15,393 bases of DNA, from contig URLF01000061.1 in assembly GCA_900548705.1 (NCBI GenBank), positions 1 to 15,393 on the forward strand, read 5' to 3'. This document shows positions 7,939 through 14,945 of this stretch, piece by piece. A program made the position numbers and the translations under genes. The DNA is from an uncultured Porphyromonadaceae bacterium. Its GTDB lineage: Bacteria > Bacteroidota > Bacteroidia > Bacteroidales > Muribaculaceae. The stretch's first letter is position 1. Every line of letters starts with the position of its first letter. The notes under the pieces are model-generated. The model saw nothing but the letters and a program-made list of their open reading frames with translations, had not been told where the DNA came from and made no database searches.

Positions 7939-9465
7939 ATGTTATCAAAAGAAGACATTGCCCTGCTGGATCGCAGAGGTGTCTCCGAAGAGACACTGCT
8001 CCAGCAAGTCGAACGTTTCAAGACAGGTTTCCCTTACCTCAAAATATATGATTCCGCCCGTCCCGGTGAAGGAATCACGGTTTTGACCCCTCAGGAGGAG
8101 AAAGATGCCGTGGCCAGATGGGACAAATATCTCGCGGACGGCGGAGATGTATGCAAATTCGTGCCTGCGTCAGGTGCCGCCTCCCGTATGTTCAAGGCTC
8201 TGTTTGGCTTCGTGGATGGCGCGGAGGATAAGGCTCCTGCCGGATCGGATGTCGACCTGTTGCTGAAGGATATCCACAAAGTGGCTTTCTTCGGACAGCT
8301 TGACGCCCAGTTGCGAAAGACTCACGCCGGGAAAGGTGTGGATGAGCTTCTGGCTGAAGGCAAGCAGAAAGAGGTTATAAAAGGAATCATCGGTCAGGAC
8401 GGACTCAACTACGGCAATCTCCCCAAAGGATTGCTCACATTTCATAAATCAGAGAACGGCACCAGGACTCCAGTCGAGGAGCAGCTTGTCGAAGGTGCGC
8501 AGTCGGCAAGACAGGCTGACGGCTCAGTCAATCTCCACCTCACGGTCTCCCCTGCCCATCGTGAAGCGTTTGCCAAGAAACTGTCAGAGGCTGTCCCTGC
8601 CATTGAGCAGCGTATGGGAGTGAAAATAAATGTCACGATGTCAGAACAGAAAGCGTCGACCGATACCGTGGCTGTCAATGAAGACAACACTCTGTTCAGG
8701 GAGAACGGCGAACTGGTATTCCGTCCCGGTGGTCACGGCGCATTGATTCAGAACCTGAATGATCTCGATGCGACGGTGGTGTTCATCAAGAATATCGACA
8801 ATGTCGTGCCTGATTCTATCAGGGAGTCCACCCTCCTCTACAAGAAAATCATAGCTGGTTATCTCATAGAGCTTCACGACAAGACCAGCGGTTATATCCG
8901 TCTGATTGACAGCCGCAAGTATTCCGAAGCAAATCTGGAGGAGATTGTCGAATTCTTGCGTGAACGCTTCTCGTTTGATGCCCCGGAACTGTCTACCCTC
9001 AAGGGTGAAGACCTCTCCACATATCTCCGCGCTAAACTTGACCGCCCGATGAGGGTGTGTGGTATGGTGCGCAATGAGGGAGAACCTGGCGGAGGCCCCT
9101 ACATCACCTACAATGCCGACGGTTCACGGTCGCTCCAGATTCTGGAAAGCACCCAGATTGATTTGTCAAAGGAGGAGAACCGAGAGATGATGGCCAAGGC
9201 CACTCACTTTAATCCGGTTGACTTGGTCTGCTATGTCAAGGACAATGAAGGCCGGAAGTATGACCTTCCCGCCCATGTGGATCCTGAGACCGGTTTCATA
9301 TCCTCTAAATCGCTTCATGGCCGCAGCCTGAAGGCTCTTGAACTTCCGGGGTTGTGGAATGGCGCGATGAGCGACTGGAACACAGCTTTCGTCGAAGTTC
9401 CTGTCTCGACATTCAATCCCGTCAAGACAGTCAATGACCTTCTCCGTCCTCAGCATCAGGGCTAA
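7939..9465 (+). CDS. DUF4301 family protein, possible nucleotidyltransferase-like fold
   Basis: The 508-residue product matches what I know of DUF4301, a Bacteroidetes family of about this length with no established function. It has no signal peptide or membrane segment and should be cytoplasmic. Conserved-looking blocks are VPASGAASRMFKAL (75-88), LPKGLLTFHK with GTRTPVEEQLVEG (161-186), FRPGGHGALIQNLN (261-274) and VFIKNIDNVVPD (281-292). Their order resembles UDP-sugar pyrophosphorylases: an N-terminal glycine-rich loop, a PKG-type lysine segment, a proline-glycine-histidine-glycine (GHG) substrate loop and a V-D-N strand. That relation is my inference. The C-terminal third (about 350-508) includes GGGPYITYNADGS and a HVDPETGFISSKS segment of unknown role. 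The gene has its own -7 element and ends at a strong hairpin (9483-9528), so it is probably monocistronic. Confidence 0.85.
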   Translation: MLSKEDIALLDRRGVSEETLLQQVERFKTGFPYLKIYDSARPGEGITVLTPQEEKDAVARWDKYLADGGDVCKFVPASGAASRMFKALFGFVDGAEDKAPAGSDVDLLLKDIHKVAFFGQLDAQLRKTHAGKGVDELLAEGKQKEVIKGIIGQDGLNYGNLPKGLLTFHKSENGTRTPVEEQLVEGAQSARQADGSVNLHLTVSPAHREAFAKKLSEAVPAIEQRMGVKINVTMSEQKASTDTVAVNEDNTLFRENGELVFRPGGHGALIQNLNDLDATVVFIKNIDNVVPDSIRESTLLYKKIIAGYLIELHDKTSGYIRLIDSRKYSEANLEEIVEFLRERFSFDAPELSTLKGEDLSTYLRAKLDRPMRVCGMVRNEGEPGGGPYITYNADGSRSLQILESTQIDLSKEENREMMAKATHFNPVDLVCYVKDNEGRKYDLPAHVDPETGFISSKSLHGRSLKALELPGLWNGAMSDWNTAFVEVPVSTFNPVKTVNDLLRPQHQG

Positions 9466-9482
9466 TTCAGATATATTGACAT

Positions 9483-9528
9483 AAAAAGATTCCGTCCGCG
9501 TCTTTAGAATTGCGGACGGAATCTTTTT
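9483..9528. terminator. Bidirectional terminator between convergent genes
   Basis: A perfect 17-base inverted repeat (9483-9499 with 9512-9528) has a GC-rich core, CCGTCCGC, flanked by A5 on one side and T6 on the other, and a 12-base loop. It lies 17 bases after the DUF4301 stop and 21 bases before the end of the convergent YczE-like gene. T-runs follow the stem on both strands, so it should stop transcription from either side. Confidence 0.9.
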
Positions 9529-9549
9529 TATTGTGCGGAGGGTCTGAGG

Positions 9550-10326
9550 TCAATCGATATCCGACGAGTCGGAGGAATGACGTATAAACCTTGCAAGTCC
9601 GTAGACATATCTCCTGAATCCGGGACGGTAGCATACCAATCGGCTAAACCATTCGATGTGGGGGTTGATGACTTTCACGGCGAATCCTACATACACCATC
9701 GCGAAAAGAGTCGCGAGGCCTACCACATTCCATAACCAATGACCGAAAAAGAGGAAGCTCAGTGCGACGGCAGCGATGACAAGTGTGCTGTCGACATAGA
9801 TTTTGGCTTTTGGGAACGGCAATTTGCTCACACGGCTGATGGCGACAGTGATACCCTCACCGGGCATTGTGACCGAACCACATCGTATCTCAAAGGCGAT
9901 ACCCAGCGCGAGGATTGTGCAGCCGGCCAATTGGGCCACGATTTGTGTCCAGATTGATGAGTAGTCAAAAACGGACGTCACCGCCATGTTCAGGTCAAGC
10001 AGGTAGCCAAAGAAGAAACCGATTATGAGCTGGAATAGCTGCACAAGCTCGAACTGTTTCCGGAGGACAAGAATCTGCAACACCACGAGGAGCGCGTTCA
10101 TCAGGTAAGTGTATTCCCCGATTGTCAGTGCGGGGACCATCCCGGCCTCACCGGCTTGGGACATAACGAAGGGAATCGTCGAAATCACACTGCAACCGAG
10201 GTTGGATCTTACACACAGGGCGACTCCGAAAGTCATTACAAACAAAGAAAGAACCAGCAGTATATGCTGCCAAATGAAAGAAATCGCTTTCTCTTTCCGA
10301 GAATCAGATTTTATGACTGTTTCCAT
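9550..10326 (-). CDS. YczE/YitT-like integral membrane protein
   Basis: The 258-residue product is an inner-membrane protein with about six predicted helices (about 19-39, 74-90, 96-113, 127-146, 178-195 and 199-221) and a hydrophilic tail ending in Ser/Asp residues. The loop after helix 1 (RSNLGCSVISTIP) and the MPGEGITVAISR segment after helix 4 match the YczE/YitT-like family (DUF6198 type), whose substrate or role I do not know. In Bacteroidales such proteins are often annotated only as membrane proteins. The N-terminus is a short charged cytoplasmic segment. A TAAATTTG promoter element lies 18 bases upstream of the ATG, so the gene can be expressed independently of the PepSY-like gene 77 bases upstream. 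It converges on the DUF4301 gene across a shared terminator. Confidence 0.8.
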   Translation of the reverse strand: METVIKSDSRKEKAISFIWQHILLVLSLFVMTFGVALCVRSNLGCSVISTIPFVMSQAGEAGMVPALTIGEYTYLMNALLVVLQILVLRKQFELVQLFQLIIGFFFGYLLDLNMAVTSVFDYSSIWTQIVAQLAGCTILALGIAFEIRCGSVTMPGEGITVAISRVSKLPFPKAKIYVDSTLVIAAVALSFLFFGHWLWNVVGLATLFAMVYVGFAVKVINPHIEWFSRLVCYRPGFRRYVYGLARFIRHSSDSSDID

Positions 10327-10344
10327 TCACAAATTTTTATCATA

Positions 10345-10352
10345 CAAATTTA
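10345..10352 (-). promoter_or_regulatory. -7 promoter element of the YczE-like gene
   Basis: On the minus strand this is TAAATTTG, an exact TAnnTTTG match 18 bases upstream of the start codon, which would give a very short leader. No clear -33 element is seen. The element lies between inverted CATTCAC (10324-10330) and GTGAATG (10363-10369) copies. Confidence 0.5.
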
Positions 10353-10403
10353 CGAAAAATCCGTGAATGTCTGGCTCTTTATGATTGGCGTCGGCCTGAG
10401 CGA

Positions 10404-10871
10404 TTATTTGCGTTTACCACCTCCGAGATGTCCTTCTCCTTGGTTTGCAAGAGGTTTGGCATCTTCGGTCAGTTTGAGCTCGACACCGTTTGACAACTCG
10501 ATTTCGTAGCCGCCACGTTTACGGGAAATCTCTATTATCGACTGGCCGGGATATTGGGTTTTTACATATTTTGATATGGCAGCAGGTATGATGGCAGCAG
10601 GAACGGCAGAGCTATGGGATGCTTTCACCTCCTTCCAGGTGCCGTCCTCGCGGAATTCCATCTCAGCTCCGCTCGAAAGATCCACGTCATATTCCACGCC
10701 ACGGTAACCGTTATCCTTTTCTGCCTTCCTTATTTTCTCGCCCGGGAAATATTTGGTGATGAAACTCTTCACCTCTTTGGGAAGCCGGTTCTGGTCGATG
10801 GGTGTGCCGGCCGTCAGCGAGCCGAACATCGCGGCCGCTGCAAAAGATAATACAAGAAGTGATTTCTTCAT
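10404..10871 (-). CDS. Periplasmic PepSY-like protein (DUF2874/BLIP-like), two repeats
   Basis: The 155-residue product is a predicted exported protein with a signal peptide (MKKSLLVLSFAAAAMFGSLTAG, cleavage near residue 20-22). The mature part holds two copies of a PepSY-like unit, about residues 30-82 and 94-140. Each copy has a helix with a (K/Q)YFPG- or QYPG-type turn, then strands of the form Y-x-V/I-x-L-S-S/N-G-x-E. It ends in a glycine-rich basic tail. Proteins of this family are common in Bacteroidetes next to LytTR two-component genes, and the function is not established. Its ATG overlaps the regulator stop as ATGA (10868-10871), so translation is probably coupled. It may bind a periplasmic signal or modulate the kinase, or it may simply be an operon-linked target; the sequence does not decide. 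Confidence 0.85.
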   Translation of the reverse strand: MKKSLLVLSFAAAAMFGSLTAGTPIDQNRLPKEVKSFITKYFPGEKIRKAEKDNGYRGVEYDVDLSSGAEMEFREDGTWKEVKASHSSAVPAAIIPAAISKYVKTQYPGQSIIEISRKRGGYEIELSNGVELKLTEDAKPLANQGEGHLGGGKRK

Positions 10872-11578
10872 TGTCGTCTGATTTTGTTGTTATGTATGTT
10901 GTTGAATGTCTCACTGTATTTTCGTCCGACAGGAATCGGGCTTTTATGACCGGAGAGATAAATCTGTCTGTTGGAGAAGCGTTCAATGGCATCGAGGGAA
11001 ACGATGTAGGAACGGTGAACGCGCAGGAAACGCTCGGCAGGAAGCATCTCCTCCATTTCTTTCATCGTTATCTGTGAGATGACCATGGGCAATCCCGTCC
11101 GGAAGACCTTGACATAGTTGTCCATCGCCTCAATGAACAGCATATCGTCGAGATTCACGACGACATTCTTATGCGCGGATTTAAGGGTGATTGTGGCACG
11201 CCTGTCAGTCGGTGAGACTTTGCGGACTTCAAGCCATCTCCGTGCCTTTTCCAACGCCCTTTCAAAGCGGGGAAAGAAAATCGGTTTATGAAGGAAATCC
11301 ACGGCATCCACCTCGAAACCGTCAAGGGCATACTGGGCGTAGGCGGTGGTGAACACCAGACAAGTATTTTCCGGCAACTGTCTGGCCAGATCCAGTCCGT
11401 TGTGGGAATTCATCTCGATATCGAGGAAGACGATGTCGGGATGTGTGTCGTTGATATACTCCAGCCCCGCGACAGGAGACGTGAAACATTTCAACTCAAC
11501 ATCCCCGATGCGTCCGCAGTATTCATTCAGAATGCTCAACGCAATAGGTTCGTCATCTATCGCTACACAGTGTATCAT
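10868..11578 (-). CDS. LytTR-type response regulator
   Basis: The 236-residue product is a transcriptional regulator with a receiver domain (about 1-120) and a LytTR DNA-binding domain (about 135-232). The receiver has the acidic pair Asp8-Asp9, phosphoacceptor Asp53 (VFLDIEM), signalling Thr78 and Lys98-Pro99. The LytTR domain shows the typical MLFIEAMDNYVKVF strand, the FLRVHRSYIVSLD block and the IPVGRKYSE end. It overlaps the upstream kinase by 26 bases and the downstream PepSY-like gene by four, so all three form one operon. Related regulators bind imperfect direct repeats near their targets. The divergent transporter and the operon itself are the obvious candidates. Confidence 0.95.
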   Translation of the reverse strand: MIHCVAIDDEPIALSILNEYCGRIGDVELKCFTSPVAGLEYINDTHPDIVFLDIEMNSHNGLDLARQLPENTCLVFTTAYAQYALDGFEVDAVDFLHKPIFFPRFERALEKARRWLEVRKVSPTDRRATITLKSAHKNVVVNLDDMLFIEAMDNYVKVFRTGLPMVISQITMKEMEEMLPAERFLRVHRSYIVSLDAIERFSNRQIYLSGHKSPIPVGRKYSETFNNIHNNKIRRQ

Positions 11579-12521
11579 CGCTCAAATCAATCATAAGTTT
11601 GACATTGAATGTGTCGTCACGGGTGTATATGTCAAGGGAATGGCGCGAGGGATAGAGCAGTTCGAGCCGTCGCCGACAATTGTCGATACCCATATGCTCG
11701 CCAATCCGTTTGACAGGAAACACGCGATTGCGTGTCGTGAACAGAATCTTTCTGTCACGTTCCATCAAGGCAATGGATATTTCCCCCGGCTCAATTGAGG
11801 AGACTCCATGTTTGAAACAGTTCTCCACAAATGTTATCAACAGCATAGGGGGGATGGAGATGTCTTGTGTCTCGACATTCATATTGAGTTTGACAGAAGT
11901 CATCTCGTTTAGACGGAGAGACTGTAATCCGACATACTGGCGGATATAGTCCATCTCCTCGGAAAGCGGTATCAGGTCACGTTGGGAGGACTGATAGACA
12001 TACCGCATCATGGAGATGAAACGCTCAAGCGACAGCAACGCGTTGTCGCTTTTGGTCAGGAACAACCCGTAGAGGGAGTTAAGGGTGTTGAACATGAAAT
12101 GAGGCTTTATCTGAGCCTTGTACAATTGTATTTCAGCCTTGTCTCTCTCCGCTTCCATCTCTTTACGGTGTATCCGCTGGATGTCAGCCTGTGTAAGCAT
12201 CCCGACAGCGAAACTGAACGCTTCCACAATCATGCACAGGGACCATACAGCCTGCTGGTATTGCTGTATCATAGGAAAAACCCTGACGATACCGGCATCG
12301 TGAATGTTCGGCTTGGGGGTGTATAGACGCACACATGAAAAAGCTGCGGTTATCATCACAGACACCACAATCAATACAACTCCCATGACTTTCATCGCTT
12401 TGTTGCCATAAAGGAAGGGAACTGTCGCCACCCTGTTAAGCATATACAGAAAATACAGCATATACGGGATGAATGTGGAATGCAGCGTGAAGTATTGACA
12501 TGGGTGACTGGCATGCTCCAC
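11553..12521 (-). CDS. LytS/YehU-type sensor histidine kinase, N-terminus probably short
   Basis: The kinase should phosphorylate the adjacent LytTR regulator. From the GTG at 12521 it has 322 residues. Membrane segments are at about 17-38, 44-64 and 88-110, followed by a short coiled coil (115-135) and the His-kinase domain with QIKPHFMFNTLNSL (phosphoacceptor His141). The ATPase part has the N-box FVENCFKHGV (231-240) and a G-box IGEHMGIDNCRRRLELLYP that lacks one usual glycine, a variation I recall in this family. Relatives I remember carry one more helix before the segment starting at CQYFTLHSTFIP, so the sensor looks truncated. A stop codon lies 12 codons upstream in frame. The GTG start overlaps the divergent transporter start by 22 bases. 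An ATG at 12461 would avoid this but cut into conserved sequence. Confidence 0.88.
   Translation of the reverse strand: MEHASHPCQYFTLHSTFIPYMLYFLYMLNRVATVPFLYGNKAMKVMGVVLIVVSVMITAAFSCVRLYTPKPNIHDAGIVRVFPMIQQYQQAVWSLCMIVEAFSFAVGMLTQADIQRIHRKEMEAERDKAEIQLYKAQIKPHFMFNTLNSLYGLFLTKSDNALLSLERFISMMRYVYQSSQRDLIPLSEEMDYIRQYVGLQSLRLNEMTSVKLNMNVETQDISIPPMLLITFVENCFKHGVSSIEPGEISIALMERDRKILFTTRNRVFPVKRIGEHMGIDNCRRRLELLYPSRHSLDIYTRDDTFNVKLMIDLSDDTLCSDR
12439..12465. repeat. Direct repeat AGCATATAC upstream of the transporter
   Basis: AGCATATAC occurs at 12439-12447 and again at 12457-12465, with AGAAAATAC between, so the stretch is close to a threefold 9-base period. It lies 35-61 bases upstream of the transporter ATG. 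It is also kinase coding sequence (minus strand Y-M-L-Y-F-L-Y-M-L), and repeated hydrophobic codons could explain it. LytTR regulators bind direct repeats, but usually with a 21-22 base period. Confidence 0.3.
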
Positions 12522-14101
12522 AAGGGCCTTTCGATATCCCGGAAGTCCCGAATTTCATTCCGAGGCGGCTCAAGCCGTATCTGTTCATAATATTTGTCTT
12601 GATTGTCCAGTTTTCGGGAGGTGTATATCTCGCGGCTGCTTCCGATATGGTGGGCACCACCGGATTGATGCAGGAAGACATCCTTATGGCAGGATATGCG
12701 TCGCTTGTCGGCCTGGCAATCAATTTCGCCGTGATGTTCCGCATCAAGTTCAGGTTTTCCACAAGGTCGCAGCTTCTTGTCTCGGCGGCGGTGTTGATAG
12801 CCGCCAACATCATATGCGCACATACCTCCAGCGTGCCGGTTCTGGTGGTCACCTGCTTCATTGCGGGCTGGTTCAGAATGCAAGCCACCTTCGCGTGCAA
12901 CTCGACCATTCAGCTGTGGCTGACACCGGTGCACGACATGGCGATTTTCTTCTGCTATGTCTATATCGTGGTTGACAGCGTGATTCAATTGAGCGGCATC
13001 GCGACAGTCTATACCGCCTTCCATCTTGAATGGGAGTATATGCACTGGATTATGACCGGACTGCTCGCGTTGCTGATGGTTATGGTGATGATTCTTGTCA
13101 GGCCGGCAAGAGGACCGATGTTCATCCCCCTGCTTGGAATCGATTGGATTGGCGCGGCGTTATGGTCGGTATTCATGTTGTCATTCACATTCGTATGTGT
13201 CTACGGCGATTTCTATGACTGGTGGGACGCTATTGAGATTCGTATCGCTTCCGCAATCGGATTGGCCTGCCTGCTGCTGAACCTGTGGCGCGCCACATTC
13301 CTCCATCACCCATACATCTCTTTCCAGGCGATGAAAAACAGGAATGTAATCCGAGCGACGGGCATTTATCTCGTGTTTTTTACGGTGATGGCCACCGAAC
13401 ATGTGTTTGAACATAGTTATGCCGCTCATATCCTGGGGTTCGACGAGACCAATATGGTGGATCTCAACTGGTATGTCTTCGCAGGCATCATGGCGGGATG
13501 CGTGTTTACTTATCTCACCTTCGCTTTAAGGAAATGGCGATACAAGACCATGACTGCCATAGGCTTCTCCCTGGCCGCGCTGTATCTGGCCTATTTCTAT
13601 TTCCTCATTGACTACAATGTCGAGAAGGAGATGTTGTTTATCCCACTGTTTGTCAGAGGGGCTGCATCCGTCATCATCTCGATAGTCTTCCTCACATCAA
13701 TCGTGCAGAGCGGTTTACCATTCCAGGTCTTTCCTCAGGCATTGACAATAAACGGGTTTACTGGGGCCGTGATGAGCGCAACCCTGTGTCCCGCAATTGT
13801 CGGGGAATTCCTGCAGCATACTATGGCAAAAAATGTGGCATTGATTGGGGACACGCTTGTCAATACCAACCGGCTTGCTGTCTCGATGCCATTGCCTGAG
13901 TTGTACGGTATAGTGCAGACCCAGGCACTTGTGGTGTCAATGAAGGAGATTTACGGATGGCTGCTGATTGTGTCGCTCATCGCCGTGCTTGTCATCGGGG
14001 GCAGCTACGGGCCGGTGCGCCCCTTCGCCATATTCCCTAAATGGAGCACTGTCCGCAGGGTTATGCGCCACGTTGTCCGCACTCTTCCCGGCAGAGCTTA
14101 A
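12500..14101 (+). CDS. MFS transporter, DHA2 type with 14 helices
   Basis: The 533-residue product is an inner-membrane major facilitator of the DHA2 (EmrB-like) type with about 14 hydrophobic segments spread from residue 28 to near 510. It resembles the Bacteroidales group whose members start with a short HSPDAPF...PEVP-type leader; here the leader is MGDWHAPQGPFDIPEVP, which supports the ATG at 12500. A QEDILMAGYASLVG segment follows helix 1, and an ATFACNSTIQLWLTP segment lies after helix 4. Homologues often sit beside a HlyD-type fusion protein and a TolC-type channel, but neither is here; the gene stands alone between a divergent kinase and a convergent thymidine kinase. Likely substrates are drugs or other amphipathic compounds, but none can be named. 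Its promoter would have to lie within the kinase gene. A strong terminator follows. Confidence 0.9.
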   Translation: MGDWHAPQGPFDIPEVPNFIPRRLKPYLFIIFVLIVQFSGGVYLAAASDMVGTTGLMQEDILMAGYASLVGLAINFAVMFRIKFRFSTRSQLLVSAAVLIAANIICAHTSSVPVLVVTCFIAGWFRMQATFACNSTIQLWLTPVHDMAIFFCYVYIVVDSVIQLSGIATVYTAFHLEWEYMHWIMTGLLALLMVMVMILVRPARGPMFIPLLGIDWIGAALWSVFMLSFTFVCVYGDFYDWWDAIEIRIASAIGLACLLLNLWRATFLHHPYISFQAMKNRNVIRATGIYLVFFTVMATEHVFEHSYAAHILGFDETNMVDLNWYVFAGIMAGCVFTYLTFALRKWRYKTMTAIGFSLAALYLAYFYFLIDYNVEKEMLFIPLFVRGAASVIISIVFLTSIVQSGLPFQVFPQALTINGFTGAVMSATLCPAIVGEFLQHTMAKNVALIGDTLVNTNRLAVSMPLPELYGIVQTQALVVSMKEIYGWLLIVSLIAVLVIGGSYGPVRPFAIFPKWSTVRRVMRHVVRTLPGRA

Positions 14102-14118
14102 TCCTGCCTCTCAAATAC

Positions 14119-14163
14119 ACAGTTGCCCCGTATCTGACCCAAAGCCGGATACGGGGCAACTGT
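14119..14163 (+). terminator. Terminator of the MFS transporter gene
   Basis: A perfect 16-base inverted repeat (14119-14134 with 14148-14163) has a GGGGCAAC core, a 13-base loop and a T5 run straight after it. It lies 17 bases past the transporter stop. On the minus strand the stem follows the thymidine kinase stop, but no T-run comes after it, so it serves mainly the plus strand. Confidence 0.88.
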
Positions 14164-14184
14164 TTTTGTTGAGGTGGTTACGAA

Positions 14185-14835
14185 TCAGTGTTCGGATTCC
14201 TCGTCGTCGGTGTCTATAAAGGGCAATGACAGACGTTCGGCCTGGGCGATACGGCGGTTTCGCCAACATTTGCGGCAGACGGCGATATACCGGTCGTCTC
14301 CACCGATTTCCACCTGCTGGCCTTCCGTGATGATGTCGCCGTTGGAATCTATACGGGCATTGACGATGGTCTTATGTCCGCATGTGCAAGTCGACTTTAT
14401 CTCATCGATGGTGTCGGCGATTTCAAACAGACGTTTCGAGCCTTCAAAGAGATGGGTCTTGAAGTCAGTACGCAATCCGTAGCAAATCACATTTGAGCCG
14501 AAATCGTCGACAATCATCGACAGCTGGTCAATCTGACGGGCGCTCAGGAACTGGGCCTCGTCAACCAGGAACCAGTCGACCACCTCCCCTATTTCCTTGA
14601 AATATTTCTTGGCGAAAGCGTAGAGGTCTGTCTCGGGGTATATCCATTGACAACGGCGTTCGATGCCGATTCTGGAACGGATGACGCTCTCCCCTTCGCG
14701 GGTGTCGATGGCCGGCTTCATACAGAGATAACGCATTTTGCGCTCCTCGAAATTGTAGGCCGTGGTGAGAAGCATGGCGGTTTTGGCGGAACCCATTGTG
14801 CCATAGCGGAAATACAGTTTACCCTTGCGGTGCAT
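14185..14835 (-). CDS. tdk: Thymidine kinase (type II)
   Basis: Thymidine kinase salvages thymidine to dTMP with ATP. The 216-residue product is of the small tetrameric type II class. The P-loop is GTMGSAKT at residues 12-19, with Ala in place of the usual second Gly, a substitution seen in relatives. The Walker B and catalytic segment is VDEAQF (91-96) with catalytic Glu93. A lasso-type zinc site is formed by Cys150, Cys152, Cys187 and Cys190, and the CxC spacing is the one found in E. coli thymidine kinase. The acidic tail (IDTDDEESEH) is not part of the fold. The ATG at 14835 is close to the P-loop, as expected. The gene is divergent from bioA and convergent with the transporter. Confidence 0.96.
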   Translation of the reverse strand: MHRKGKLYFRYGTMGSAKTAMLLTTAYNFEERKMRYLCMKPAIDTREGESVIRSRIGIERRCQWIYPETDLYAFAKKYFKEIGEVVDWFLVDEAQFLSARQIDQLSMIVDDFGSNVICYGLRTDFKTHLFEGSKRLFEIADTIDEIKSTCTCGHKTIVNARIDSNGDIITEGQQVEIGGDDRYIAVCRKCWRNRRIAQAERLSLPFIDTDDEESEH

Positions 14836-14865
14836 TGGAATATCTGATTATGATTGATGTCTTTT

Positions 14866-14887
14866 TATGGTTGCGAAATTAACCATA
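14866..14887. promoter_or_regulatory. Inverted repeat upstream of thymidine kinase (possible operator)
   Basis: TATGGTT at 14866-14872 and AACCATA at 14881-14887 form a perfect 7-8-7 inverted repeat about 31 bases upstream of the tdk ATG. The minus strand of 14874-14881 reads TAATTTCG, one mismatch from the -7 consensus, so the repeat would straddle the tdk promoter. No regulator can be assigned. Confidence 0.35.
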
Positions 14888-14937
14888 ATATTCCATTCAT
14901 ATGCGATGGCGGGGGATAAAGTTTTCAACATTTTTTG

Positions 14938-14945
14938 TAAATTTG
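14938..14945 (+). promoter_or_regulatory. -7 promoter element of bioA
   Basis: TAAATTTG matches TAnnTTTG exactly, 20 bases upstream of the bioA ATG. The surrounding 12-base string TGTAAATTTGCA (14936-14947) is identical to that at the ftsK promoter (2131-2142). No clear -33 element is present; a T-run lies directly upstream. Confidence 0.6.

Noticed and set aside
12392..13045. Minus-strand open frames inside the transporter gene, considered as a lost 5' end of the kinase
   Set aside because: The translations are hydrophilic and His/Arg-rich with no membrane helix, so they do not supply the missing kinase segment. They are antisense shadows of the transporter.
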